Below, piece after piece: positions 35,658 to 47,650 of a stretch of DNA of 64,000 bases. Below the pieces are notes generated by a model. That model did no database searches. It had not been told where the DNA came from and saw only the letters and a list, made by a program, of their open reading frames with translations. This stretch comes from Zanthoxylum bungeanum. Lineage: Eukaryota > Streptophyta > Magnoliopsida > Sapindales > Rutaceae. A program made the position numbers and the translations under genes. The stretch covers positions 124,001-188,000 of the forward strand of contig SKCR01007817.1 of assembly GCA_019454045.1 (NCBI GenBank). The letters are read 5' to 3'. Position 1 is the first letter of the stretch. Each line of letters starts with the position of its first letter.

Positions 35658-35678
35658 TATCCCCAGTGGAGTCGCCAG
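35658..35678 (-). promoter_or_regulatory. Element B primer-binding site (tRNA-Arg)
   Basis: The reverse strand reads CTGGCGACTCCACTGGGGAT. TGGCGACTCC-CTGGGGAT is complementary to the 3' end of plant tRNA-Arg(ACG), including CCA, with one mismatch in 18. tRNA-Arg priming is typical of Tat/Ogre-lineage elements. Confidence 0.85.
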
Positions 35679-35680
35679 AC

Positions 35681-37961
35681 TGTAGGACATAGAAATCGGC
35701 GACGTTGTTCCAGGCTCGCGGCCCGGTTAGGAGTACGGAGTAGCCCACGAGGGACTAAACCAGAGAATAAAGGAGTCACCACCTAGTGTGAACTGGGAAA
35801 TGATTCAAGGCCGCACTCACCCCTCGCAAGGGAAGACCTCAAACCGTTGGGTTCGAAATGGTCCCTTACTTATGTCATTTGTAATGAATGGATTTGTGCA
35901 ATTTTAACCAAGTCTACTCGACATACATTTGCAAAATAATCTAAATTCCTATAAAGCCTAAATCTAAGTTTGCATGCTTTAAAAGTAAGTTCTCATAACG
36001 ACAAACATACGATATCACACATCAATCATGTTAAATAAATAACGACCTAAACATAACATAAATTAAATTCATATTGCGAAAGGTAAATAACTAAATCATG
36101 CGTAAAGAAATAACGTTCTAGGCTAAATCATACTTAAAGATAAATAAATAAACTTCTAACGGCCTAATCATGCTTGAATACAAGGTTGGATGAAACGAAA
36201 TATGTGAATCTCTCAAGTGGTACATGACATTGTATCCCGAGTGCAAACCGCAATACCGTCCATTCGGATTCGGCTACAAAATTTATGTCCAGGTTTCCAT
36301 CCGATATACTGCAAGAGGGAACACATATTCTGTTCACCCGGAATCACATCATACACCAATTCACAATTCTCATGCGAAATAAAATAACAAAATAACTAAA
36401 AATAAAGGATAATAAATAAAATGGGTGCCCTCAGGTCTAACTTCTTTTGTCGTTTCTCAAAAATGCGGTATACGGTCGTCGGAAGGGTTGATGCTCCGCA
36501 ACTCCTTCGGTTTACTGGTTTGGCGATTTCCTTCGCTGTTAAGGTCGCTGTTTTCACTCCGTTTCGCTGCGGTTTCTGGTCACGTATTAGGCTTACTGTT
36601 TTGCGGTAAAGCGGGGCTGTTTTGGCTTGGAGTTTATGGGTTTTATGGGGTATTTTGGTGGGTTTTTATTGCAGTTTTCAGTGTAGTTTTTTGGACAGTT
36701 TCTGTGGTATTTCAGGGGCATTTTTTTGGGCAGAATTTTTGGTGATGTACTGGCTATTTTAATGGCTGTTTTACGTGAGGCAAGGGTGTGAATTTTGGGC
36801 TTATGGTGCGTGGAGCAAGCTACGAGAAGGCAAGAGGCAGTGAGTGGCGCAGATAGGGACGTGTTTAGTGGCTTGTTACGTGGGCTTATGATACGTGGAG
36901 CAAGCTAGGCCTGAATTGGTAATTGGGCAGTAAGTGGCATGGACAGGGACGTGGTTAGTGGCTTGTTACGTGGGGGAAGCTAGGTGTGAGTTACAGCAGA
37001 TTTGTGGAGGATTCTTGTGCGTTAGTGGAGGGCTGAAGAGTGGTTTATTGCTTGAGTTGAGAGGTTGAGAGGGCTTATTGCTTGCTTATGTTTTGGCGTG
37101 TGTTATAGCATGAGTTGAGAGGACTTGTTGCTTGCCTATATTTCTGACCGATGTGGGATAAGGGGTTGCTAGGCTACTTGTGTGAGTAAATAGGGCTTAT
37201 TGCTTGTGTGCGTCTTGGGCGTGAGCAAGAGAGGGGATTTCCTAGGCAATGTTGGACAAAGTGAAGGGGTGATTTGTTGCTATTTTGGGCGTGAGTGAGG
37301 GGCTGTTTCAGAGGCAGTGGGCGTGAGTGACTGGGGACGATTCAAGGGCAGTTTGGTTCGTGAGTGAGAGGCTGTTTCAGGGGCAGTGGGCGTGAGGGAA
37401 TTTGAGAGAAGAGAGGAGACTTGTGCTGTATATGCTATGTATGTGCTAGGGGAAAGATAGTAGGATTATAGGCAAAATGGGTGCATTAATTGGGTAGGCT
37501 AATGTTGTTGGAGGGTTATTAATTGGGTGGCTACTTTGTTGAAAATGGAGGGTGATTTGTGGTTTCTTTTGACTTGGAGAGGGGATGTCATTAATGGCTT
37601 GGAAAACTTTGTTGAAAATGAGGAGCAAGGTAAATTTGAGGTCAAATACGTGGGGTATGCATGGTGGAGGGTTAATTTGGTTGTTTGAATAGTTAGTAGA
37701 GAGGTAAATGAGTGTAAAGGGCGTGGGCTTTTGTCTATTGGGCTTGGTGTGTGATTTGGTTAGGTTTTGGGCCAAGGGTGATTTTGAAATGGAGGTCCAA
37801 CGAGTGAACCCGAAGCGAAACAAGAGAATAAAGTCCAAAAAAACGTCAATTCTTGACTTTCCCTTCCGACGTTTGTTTCCCACGACTTCCGTGATATAAT
37901 AGGTAGTGCCTCTGTACGAGGCTCATCATCGGGACTTATATGCAAAAATACTGTGCCTACA
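35681..37961 (-). mobile_element. 5' LTR of element B
   Basis: On the reverse strand it starts TGTAGGCACAG and ends TCTATGTCCTACA. It matches the 3' LTR throughout. The TATA box of the 3' LTR (TATAAAAA) is lost here: the corresponding place near 37464 reads only GATTATAGGC. The U5 decamer is mutated to GGAGTCACCA (35772-35781). Confidence 0.9.
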
Positions 37962-38757
37962 CTTAGCTTCAACATGTGTTGCTAGGATATTGTCTCTACA
38001 CTTATAGTTTGTGTTTTAATTGGTTGTAAACTTCTTTGAAAGATGTATGCATGTATGGTTATAAAGTAAGCTTGAAATGGTTTCAATAGCTTACTTTTGA
38101 TTTTTTGATAATCATGTGGCCATTCTAGAGTTGCTAAGCCACTCATTGATGACCTAGAATTATTCTTGAGTTATTTCATGATGGTGAGACTTGTTTGGTG
38201 TGGTAAAGTTTGAATTAAAGTGTTGAATTTAATTGATTTGGTAATATTTGTCAATTTGAAGAAATTATAAAATTAGGGTTCTTAACCCTTTCCAAATTTG
38301 GGGATTTTCACATATGTGATGTATTATTGTGTGTATATGACGCATATTAATTTTCGGGTTGATTAGATTTGATCTTGACATGTTTTGAACAAAAAAAGAC
38401 CAAATTACAAAAATTGAAAAATTCTGGGTGTGTTCGGCAATTAGCTAAAAATTGGGGATTTTGTTGCAATCTGATTTTGATGTTTTGGACATGTTGGAAA
38501 TTATTTTAGAAATGATTTAGAATCATCCAAAATTATATTTGACAATTTTAGGACTAAAATGATCAATTTGCAAAGTTGTGGGGCAATTCGGTAATTACCA
38601 AGAAATTTAATTTCTTGTGTACTTTTTCAGAATTTAATAATTGGGTAATTAAATAAATAATTTTATTTAATTGATCCAAGAAAAATTTTGAAATCGGAAA
38701 ATTTTGATTTTCCGCGATTCCGCAGCGTTACCGGATTTTCGCCATAAAACCCCTACA
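37962..38757 (+). mobile_element. Copia 3' LTR, second part
   Basis: It begins with the second CTTAG copy (37962-37966), continues as in the 5' LTR from CTTCAACATGTGTTGCTAGG, and ends AAAACCCCTACA. Confidence 0.9.
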
Positions 38758-39271
38758 CATATTACTTCGAATTATGATACCATAGCCTTTACCAAAATTT
38801 ATGTCCTTTACTTACGAATCAAACACACTTTGTCTCCAGAATTCTTATCAGAAATATTCATTCATAACCACATCGATTCGCATACGTATTTTACCCATTT
38901 AAAGAGCTTAGCTTATACAAATTTAGAAATCATGATTTTTTTTCATTTACCGATTCCATATACCTGACCTATACATATCTTAACATCATATGCATATACG
39001 AATACATGTTCATACACTTATACATGCGTATACATATACTTTTACATGCTCCTACATTTACATACACGTATACGTATCGGATTCTTACACTTTTATACAT
39101 CCATACATCCACATAAACATTGAGCTCATTTCATATCTTACTTCATATAATATCAATAATAAAGTTCCATACATGTGGTGGTCGATTATCCTAACCATGT
39201 GTGGCCTTGAACTTTGTTTTCAAAATTATCTCTTATCTATTCTCGTTTTATCCTAAACACTTCATCATATA

Positions 39272-39304
<33 letters not shown>

Positions 39305-41876
39305 ACACCAACCAACTATTCAAGCACTCATCGCATGAGTTACTTACCTAGCTTCGCGAGCACTCCAGGTCCTAGTTAAATCTGTCAAAACAAATAGCGA
39401 AATGTCGTCAGAATTGCAACTTTACAAGATTCATGACTTAACTACGATAAAATTTCGGATCTTTCCGGAACAACCAAATCAAGTCTAATTTCAATGATCT
39501 CAGTTTTAGTAATCTTAAAATATCATTATAAACTAACCCAAGTGGTCAATTAACTTAAATTCTTGGTTTACGTAATTTTAGAAAATCTTCCGAAAAATTT
39601 TCCGAAAACGCTACGAAATAGTCCCGAACCCTCCGAACCTTCCCGGATATAACTAAATATTTTCGTAATATCATAAATAACTCATAACTATCATCTAAAC
39701 CAAAACACATCTTTATACACAAAAACCCACTTTTACCGAAAACTTGCATATTCTATCGGATCGACCAACTTGTTCTGTTTTCACTCGGATTCTACTGAAT
39801 GCTCATATTCAATATCCTAATACTTAAATAATTCAATTTATATCAATACTCTTCTTTACGAAGCTACTGGATACATCCAAACATTTAACTATAAACTTGA
39901 AATTTGCATATTTTTACCAGGAGGTCTTATCCAGATTTCGAGGGCATATACGGACTCCAAATCATCCCGCGAACGTGCTGGAATTGACAGAATTCCGATC
40001 GAATATATTATTCACCATGGGTCACTATTCATCAGAATCTTCCTTCCTCGTTTCACGTGCAACCATGCACGAACGGAAAATCTATCACCATCAACTTGTA
40101 GTAGTCTCTGAGATCTTCGATTTGGCGGGTGGATTGGGTCATGAAATGTAGAGATGAGTCGGGATCGAGAAACCTATAACTCACGCGTTTCTACCTCATT
40201 TCCATCGTTTTTCGGTGATCCAGGGATGCTGCCGGCCCCCACAAGATGGAGGGGTGGCCAGCGCACCCCCAAGCCCATCGTGCCGGCCGACGATGGCCGG
40301 CAAGCCACTGGCACGAGAAGGTCGACACCAAGACCGAATTTGGGACGAGGGGTCTTGAGGTGCTTTGATTCTTTTGCCATTTTTTTTGGTAATTATGAGA
40401 AACTTCAGGTATTTATAGAAAAAAAATTTGAAAATTACATTCTGACCGCCGCGAAATTACTTCTAGGTCTCTATCATGGGGCTTTCATGGAAATTTACAT
40501 TTTTGAAGTACTTCTGATGCAAAATTCGAAAAGTGTTCAACATGAAAGTTGTTCATCGCAGAGAATCGAGTCTGATAGTTCAAGAATCAGCCCAATCGGA
40601 GTTCATTTCCTATCTTTATAGATGAAACAAATAACTTTTAAGTGTATAAGGATATAAACATGAGTCGTGTAACCGGTTCTCGAAACCATGCATTTATGAA
40701 TCTTCACTTTAAAATATTTTAACGACCGATAGTCACTACTACTGTCATATTTTGGAATCATGATATTACGAGATGAAGGTGACATGATATAAATTATGTT
40801 CGAGTATATATATATACACATATTCATGGAACGAATTTGGGGATATTCGGTGAATTCTTCGAAAGTTCGATGCGATATTCTACGATGTCCCACTCCGAAC
40901 AGCCCATGGTATCTGGGCTGTAACTTTCTAATACGAACTATAATATTTATGAATTTTATATTATCAAAAATCTGAGATCGAGATCTACAACTTTCACGTT
41001 GAACGTTTTTACAAATTCGAACCAGAAATGGGCTAGAAATAAAGATCAAACATTCAGATGAATAGTAACTTAGGGACACTTTAGTAAATTTCCAAGTTTC
41101 TCCAAATTTCTACACTCTTCTTATTTCTTTTTTTAAATGGCCAAATATAAAAGGAGATACTATTCAGTAATACAAGAAGAAGAGAAGAAACGTGTGAAAG
41201 GAAAGAAGAAAAGAAGAAAAGAAGAAGAGAAGGAACGTGAGGAAGAAAATAAGAAAATAAGAAGAATAAGAGGGGAAAAAGAAGAAGAGATAGAGAAAGA
41301 ACTTGTCAACCTTGGGAGAGTTGGAGGATGATGGAAACCATAAGAAAGAAGGTAAGATTCATTGACCCAAAATTTGATGTGTTGGATTTTGGAAATTTGA
41401 TGATTAATTTAATATGTTGGCATGATAAGGATTGTGTGTTAGAGATAATTGAGTAAAGAAATTGGTAGTAGAATAAAGTGCCCAAATTTTGGATGTTTTA
41501 GGTGTTTAATTTAAAAACGTTTATGATGAGATTAAAGAGTTGTGGATAATGATAATTTGATATATAATTGGTAATTTGAAGTTCAATAAATTGGGTTGTG
41601 CAATGAGTTTGTGTTGGAAGTGATTATGGAAATGTTTGCGTGATGGATGAGCATGGAGGAGCAAAGCAGAATCCTGGAAATCTGCTTCGCATCACGATGC
41701 AAAAGAGCTGTGCGTCGCGACGCGCAAGAGAAAAATGGGTGCACACTTTTGGACGCCACGGGTCACGACGCGCAAGGAGTTATGTCGCGACGCGTGGCAC
41801 AACTTGTTCCCTAAAAAGTTCAAACCATCCCATATCCACCTTAGCATGTTAGAGATCATTTTAGGGTCTCGTATCG
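38758..41876. other. Unresolved LTR-like sequence between Copia and the Tat-like element
   Basis: No conserved coding region. It includes ATACAT-rich DNA (38985-39120), a TA dinucleotide run (about 39268-39303), and a reverse-strand TATA-like CTATAAATACC (near 40412-40422). A forward TATA-like AAATATAAAAGGAG (near 41145) is followed by an A/G-rich stretch. The phrases AACATGAAAGTTGT (near 40540, forward) and AACGTGAAAGTTGT (near 41000, reverse) are of a kind common in plant LTRs. This suggests one or two partial or solo LTRs, but I could not fix their ends. It joins the Tat-like RNase H frame at about 41877. Confidence 0.5.
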
Positions 41877-43400
41877 ATACCGGGTTTCTGTGTCCAACAG
41901 GGCTTTGCTGACATAGTATACTGGTCTTTGGATTCGGTCGGCCTCTTGCACCAGCACCGAACTTACTGCGTGTTTTGAAACAGCAAAGTACAATTATAAT
42001 GTCTCTCCTGGGAGAGGTTTTGCTAGGAGCGGGGGCTGTGCTAGATATTGTTTCAGTTGTTGGAAGGCCTCCTCGCACTCCGGAGTCCAGTCGATCCCTT
42101 TTTGGGCTTTCTTGATGGCTTTGAAGAAAGGGTGGCATTTGTCGGTTGCTCGGGAGATGAATCAGTTAAGCGCGCCTAGCCTGCCGGTTAGACTTTGAAC
42201 TTCTTTCACCGTCCTGGGAGATTTCAAATCCAGTACGGCTTGTATCTTTTGTGGATTTGCTTCTATGCCCCTGGAGCTCACCATGTAGCCTAAAAACTTC
42301 CCGGAGGCCACCCCGAAGGCTCACTTTTCTGGGTTGAGTTTTAAATGGTATTTCCTCAATAACTCAAAGGTTTTCTTCAGGTCGGCCACGTGACACCCTG
42401 GCACCTCAGACATTGTTATCATGTCGTCAACATACACCAGCATTGTTGTGCCGATGAGTGGTTTGAAAATCTTGTTGACCAGTCTCTGAAAGGTGGCTCC
42501 TGCGTTTTTTAATCCGAATGGCATTACTTTATAACAGTAAAGCCCCTGATCGGTGACAAAAGTTGTTTTCTCCTTATCAGCAGGGTGCATCTTGACCTGG
42601 TTGTATCCTGAGAAGGCGTCCATAAAGCTCAGCAGTCCCTTGCAGGCTGTCGTATCTACCAGCTGATCTACGTTTGGCAGTGGGAAGCTGTCCTTCGGGC
42701 ACGCCTTGTTGAGGTCGGTGAAGTCCACGCACATCCTCCACCTCTCGTTTGCTTTCCTTACCAATACCACGTTCGAAACCCATTCGGGGTACTTGACTTC
42801 TCTGATGAAGCCTGCTCTTAACAGTTTTTCCACTTCGGACGCCACTGCTCTGCACCGTTCTTGGTTAAAGATTCTTCTTTTCTATTTAACCGGTTTGTGT
42901 GTCGGGTTTACTGCCAAGCGGTGACTGATGAACTTTGGATCAATCCCGGGCATGTCATTGTGTCCCCATGCGAAGATGTCGGGGTACTCCCGTAGGCATT
43001 CTAGCAGGTCCTTTTTTAGATTCGTCCAAGTTCCCCCTATCTTTATGCTTTTATTCGGTCCGAACAGGTTGACATCTTCTAATTCTTCGGCTGCCTAGCC
43101 GGGCAACTTTATCCGGGCGAGGACCCGGGTCCTTCCTTGGATTTTCCTCGTCCTCCCCCCTTTGCCTCTTCCTGGTGCTTCCTTCGATGCAGAGGGTTTC
43201 TCGTGAGAGAGTGGCGAAACAACTACGGGCTATCTTCTGACTTCCGCATATGATTCCGATCCCTTCCCGGGTAGGAAATTTCAGTTTCAAGTAGTAACAG
43301 GACATCGCAGCCTTTGTTTTCATCATAAAAGGTCGGCCGACAATGACTTGGTAACAGCTCAAGTAGTCCACCACGGTGAAGTTTACCATGACTGTCTGGG
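41877..43400 (-). pseudogene. Tat-like reverse transcriptase and partial RNase H
   Basis: RT at 42845-42321: VSNVVLVRKANERWRMCVDF, DLNKACPKDSFPLPNVDQLV, FMDAFSGYNQVKMHPADKEK, MPFGLKNAGATFQRLVNKIF and catalytic LVYVDDM (near 42430). A TGA stop follows LNPEK (about 42318), where cysteine is usual. The frame then continues with AFGVASGKFLGYMVSSRGIE, a second TGA (near 42165) before FISRATDKC, RNase H text (FFKAIKKAQKGIDWTPECEE) and YYVSKALLDTETRY, where it is cut. The region 43400-42850 links protease to RT and has a frameshift. RT and RNase H of this kind are what elements A and B lack. Confidence 0.9.
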
Positions 43401-43720
43401 TTCTGGGGTGCGTTCCGATGGTTGTTGCCAGTTGTATTCTTCCCAGCAGGATGACCGTTGAGCCTCCAAAACCATATAGGGGGTGCCGTCATTAGTTAGG
43501 GTTACGTATTCTACTCCCAGGCTTTCTAAAGCTTCTTTGGATATTATGTCTACCGCGCTTCCGGGGTCTACCAGGATTCTATCCACCTCTGTGCCGCTGA
43601 TTGTAGCTTTGATTATCAGTGCATCATCATGGGGAAAACTCACCAATCGTGCATCCTCGTCGGTGAACATTATGGGCACCGACCGACCCCCTTATAGTGT
43701 CGGGGGTCTTTCTGTTCCTA
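43390..43720 (-). pseudogene. Tat-like aspartic protease region
   Basis: IMFTDEDARLVSFPHDDALI precedes VDRILVDPGSAVDIISKEAL, the protease core. The active-site triplet reads DPG rather than the usual DTG or DSG, so cleavage activity is doubtful. The frame shifts at about 43470-43390. The normal role would be cutting the gag-pol precursor. Confidence 0.82.
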
Positions 43721-43829
43721 GCACCTCTGCCCCTTGAGCTCGGCTATAGTTCTTTCTTGACCGGTTAGAGTCCCCGGCCAGTGTACTTCCCCCTGCGATG
43801 ATGTTCACCTGTCGGTTTCGTGCCCTCTA

Positions 43830-44456
43830 TCTGGCCGCCATGGTTTCATGGTCGATATAACTATTTAGATACCCATTCCGGGCTAGGTCTTCCATCTGTT
43901 CCCGCAGATCTTTGCATTCGTCCGCCGTGTGTCCCCTCAGATTATGATGTACACAGTAAGATTTCTTGTTTCTTTTATCCGGGGGGAACCTCCTGAGGTC
44001 GGGTTCTATCAAGAGGCCTTTTTCCTGTATCTCCATAATGATTTGCCCTGGTGGCTTGCTCAGGGGAATATATGTTTCTTCTCGGACTACATGATTCACC
44101 TGGGTCACGACCCCTCTTTCCTGATCTCTTCGAGGCATTGGTTTGAATTCTTTGGGTCTCGGATTGAGTTTTTTGAATTCCCTGTCCGGTCGTCGGGGGG
44201 CCTCTGTTCTTGCTGTTCTTTCCCGAATGGTCGTCCCCCTTAGGGAGATCTTTTCTTCGCTTTCTACCAAGACGAACTTCCGGGCTACCTCTAGAGCGGT
44301 GGCATAATCCGGCGTTCTCTGGATTCTTAGATGAGTCCATAACCTCCCGACCTTTAGGGCTCCCTTTAAGCTTTCTAGGGCTTCTAGGGACTCATATCCC
44401 CCGACTTCCAGTACCATGTTGTGGTATCTCTCAATAAAAATTTTCAGGGGCTCGTC
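43830..44456 (-). pseudogene. Tat-like gag, carboxy-terminal part
   Basis: From the element A insertion site it continues DDEPLKIFIERYHNMVLEVG and GALKVGRLWTHLRIQRTPDY, a charged linker, and the knuckle YCVHHNLRGHTADEC (about 43960-43915), then EQMEDLARNGYLNSYI. The frame is open from the insertion site to a stop at 43827-43829. Apparent extra residues before the DDEP sequence in the uninterrupted open frame come from the LTR of element A. Confidence 0.88.
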
Positions 44457-44461
44457 ATCTC

Positions 44462-47400
44462 TGTAGGCATTGCATTTTTGCATGTGAAACCCGATGAGGA
44501 GTCTTATTTGGAGACAACTACCTTTTAAGTTACGGAAACCACGGGAAACGGACATCGGAAGGGAATAGTCAAGAATTGACTCATTGACGGATTAAGTTCA
44601 CTAGTTTAGCTTCGAGTAACTCGTTTGATTTCTGTTTTAAAATTTATGCTCGGCCCAGACACCTAAACCAGGCCCATACACATATAGCCCACACGAATTT
44701 AACCCACCCACACACACCAAGGCCCACACGCCCAAGCCTTTAATATACACCCCAAATTAAATAATTTTAATTAAATTAAAACCTTAACTAAATAAAATAT
44801 TAATTAAATTAATTAAATAAATAAATCAAATATTTACCAAACATAAAATAAGTATATGCCTAATAAAATATTTACTAATTAAAAATATTTGACTTCCTAA
44901 TCTAATAAGACATCTACCAATTTAAATTAGTTGACTTCCTAATTCAATAAGATATCCACCAATTTAGATTAGTTGACTTCCTAATTTAAAATATTTTGTC
45001 CCCCCTCAATCTTGTATATACCATTCCTATCACTCCTAATTTGGAAACAAATCTCTTCCTTGTGAGATAAGGGCAAACCCTACCTCTCTTCTATATAAAC
45101 ATGCACTAACCTAGCCACCCCTTGTCTCCACTCTCTCTAATACACGCCCAAGACATCAACCTATCCCTCATCTCACACGCAAATTACAAGACACCAACCA
45201 GAAACCTTTCTCTTCATCTCACTCTCTCTTGGCCGAGAACCATACATCCACCATCCCCCCTCCTTAGCCGATTTACAACACCCCCTATCACCACCATCAC
45301 AGCCCCTAATCACCACCAAAATAACATCATAAACAGCAGCAACATCCACGTGAAAAACAACCAGAACAGCAGCCACATCCACGTGAAACAGCAACCAGAA
45401 CAGCAGCCCCTTTCACGCACAAACAGCAGCCCTCTTGCGCAGTTCCAGGCCTTCAAACAGCCCCCAAAATACCCCAAACCATTGAGTAAAAACTACACAT
45501 TTAACCCCTAAAAAATCACAAAAAAATCAACACAAATAGCCCCCTAAAACACCCACAAACAGTCCACCAAAACAGAATAATAAGACCTGAAACAGTGAGT
45601 AGAAAACACGTCAAAAACAGCAGCAAATCGATGCCAAAACAGTGGAGAAAATAGTGGAACAGCGAGCCAAAACGTCAAGTTAGTGAACCGGAAGAGTAAG
45701 GAGTTTTTACCCCTTCTGATCTCCACGAAACGCAAGTCCGAGGACGATTAAAAAGGTTAGGCCTGAGGGTACCTTTCACACTTATTCTTATTTAATTTCT
45801 GTTCATTTATTTTGATTATATTTTCTGTATTTGTGGCATTTGTTGTGTGTATGATGTTTGTTGTGGATTTTGAATGAATGGAAGTGTCGTCTCTTGTGGT
45901 ATATAGGATGGAAACCCAGACGTAAATTCCGTAGCCGAATCCGAATGGACGGTAGTGCGGTCTGTACTTGGGTAACAATTCCACGTACCACTTGAGCAAA
46001 CGGCACTTGTTGGTTTTATGTTATCTTGTTCATTTGATTATTTGCCGTTTAATTTTTCTGTCTTTTAATTTCCGCATATCATTCATTTATGTCATATGGA
46101 GATGATGCGCATGGGCTTAGCAAGTGTGATGAAAGGTCCCCTTAAAGGGGTTAAAATCATTTACCCGAGGCTTCGCCGCGCCGGATGATGTATACTTGAT
46201 TGGACGAGAGATGTGTTCAATCGGGTATACGAAATCCGATATTCTTTATTTATTTGTTTTATTTTTTTTATGCATTATGTAATATGTGCGCATGGGCTTA
46301 GCAAGTGTGATGAAAGGTCCCCTTAAAGGGGTTAAAATCCTTTACCCGAGGCTTCGCCGCGCCGGATGATGTATACTTGATTGGACGAGAGATGTGTTCA
46401 ATCAGGTATACGAAATCCGATATTCTTTATTTATTTGTTTTATTTTTTTTATGCATTATGTAATATGTGCGCATGGCCTTAGCAAGTGTGATGAAAGGTC
46501 CCCTTAAAGGGGTTAAAATCCTTTACCCGAGGCTTCGCCGCGCCGGATGATGTATACTTGATTTGTTCAATCGGGTATACGAAATCCGATATTCTTTATT
46601 TATTTGTTTTATTTTTTTTATGCATTATGTAATATGTGCGCATGGGCTTAACTAGGGTGGTTTCAAGGTCCTCCATTCGAGGGAAAACGCCATAAGGCTA
46701 CATTTGCCATGATGTTTCGCCGCGCTGTTTATTACGCGATTTATCGCTGTTTTTTTGCAAAATGTCATTTTAACCATGCACTTTATTTCTTTTTTTTGTC
46801 GCGCAACGTTGTGTCATGCTTTCTTTTCCATATCATTCATCCATATGACATATCATTGCATAAATCTTGCATCACATGTAACATGCTTAATGGAAAATTG
46901 GTAGTGATTGCACGGACATAGGCGCATATTGCATTTCTCTTCTTCTCGATATTCCTTTCTTTCACTCATGTTAGTTGCATCCTTTAGCATCACATTATGG
47001 CATGTTCATCTTTAATGTAAAATTGCATCTTTGATTTTTTCATCTTTGGCATGTTTAAATTCGTGTCTTTCTTCATCTTTTAAAGTTGCGTGTTTGTATT
47101 GATTTCGTTTATCATGCGGTTATTTTGACCATATCTTATATGCTTCTTTACATAATGCGCCTACAATATTATTTGTCGTCATTTTGATTTCCTTTACATT
47201 ACATGCAAATGTTACCATGACTGTTTGTGTTTATATTCACATGAATGATTGAATTCTTATGACGTTATGTGCTTGTTGTTGCAAAAGCCTACCTTTGAGC
47301 ATGTGAATTTGGCAATAAGATTTGGTTTCATGTATGTTAGATGTAAACTATACTTTTAAGCATGTGAATTTAGGATTGTGGTGCACTTGGAAATATATGT

Positions 47401-47647
47401 CATAGGCTTGGTTGGATTATTGCATAAATCTTTACATTGCAAGTTGCATAAGTAAGGGACCATTCCGAACCCAATGGTTTGAGGTCTTCCTTTGCGAGGG
47501 GTGAGTGCGGCCTTAAATCTTTGTCCCGGTTCACACCGGGTGGCGACTCCCTTATTCTCCGGTTTAGTCTTCCGTTGGCTACTTCGTACTCCCAACTAGG
47601 CCCCCGAGCCTGGAACATCATGCGTCGTCCAGTTTCTGTGTCCCACA
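44462..47647 (+). mobile_element. 5' LTR of element A
   Basis: It starts TGTAGGCATTGC and ends TCTGTGTCCCACA. TATA box TATATAAA at 45092-45099. Then come a CA/CT-rich leader with two CCACGTGAAA motifs, AAAAGGTTAGGCCTGA near 45750, the conserved block (about 45895-46010), the hairpin array (46105-46640) and U5 with CCCGGTTCACACCGGG and TGGCGACTCC (47541-47550). Confidence 0.93.
46105..46640 (+). repeat. Hairpin tandem array, element A 5' LTR
   Basis: Three full units of about 180 bp and a partial fourth. Each has the palindrome CCCCTTAAAGGGG and then GTATACTTGATTG, a 15-base loop and CAATCGGGTATAC (arms complementary at about 11 of 13 positions). In the third unit the left part of the second hairpin is deleted. 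Confidence 0.88.
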
Positions 47648-47650
47648 GTC

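Larger units (their letters stand above)
27486..37961 (-). mobile_element. Element B: full-length gag-only LTR retrotransposon, reverse strand
   Basis: It is bounded by target duplications CTTAG inside the Copia 3' LTR. On the reverse strand the order is 5' LTR (37961-35681), tRNA-Arg primer-binding site, leader, gag (34719-33305), 3' UTR with tandem arrays, polypurine tract, 3' LTR (29780-27486). No protease, RT, RNase H or integrase motif appears in the 5.9 kb interior, and the gag end runs into conserved UTR in the same way as in element A. This makes it non-autonomous, of the TR-GAG type described in plants. Over the first 210 bases at the low-coordinate ends of the two LTRs I count about 19 differences, so it is older than element A. 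Confidence 0.9.
16591..38757 (+). mobile_element. Ty1/Copia LTR retrotransposon, complete but decayed, with two later insertions
   Basis: Two LTRs of about 2.4 kb flank a primer-binding site, gag, protease/integrase, RT, RNase H and a polypurine tract in Copia order. Integrase precedes RT, which distinguishes it from Gypsy. With element B removed, the 3' LTR is 2398 bp, against 2400 bp for the 5' LTR. A solo LTR sits in RNase H. The flanking 5-mers GCTAT (16586-16590) and CATAT (38758-38762) agree at only three of five positions, so the target duplication is weak, perhaps mutated. Many in-frame stops are TGA or TAG at positions where tryptophan is expected. Confidence 0.92.

Noticed and set aside
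40154..40621. Forward frame of 155 codons
   Set aside because: No recognisable domain, lies in LTR-like DNA, and is overlapped by an equally open reverse frame.
41137..41331. Glutamate/lysine-rich small protein
   Set aside because: Composition of an A/G-rich stretch following a TATA-like sequence; most likely LTR leader.
41884..41900. GTTTCTGTGTCCAACA as the end of an LTR, because it resembles the A/B family end
   Set aside because: Read in reverse it is the coding continuation of the Tat-like RNase H (YYVSKALLDTETRY), so the break must lie near 41877.
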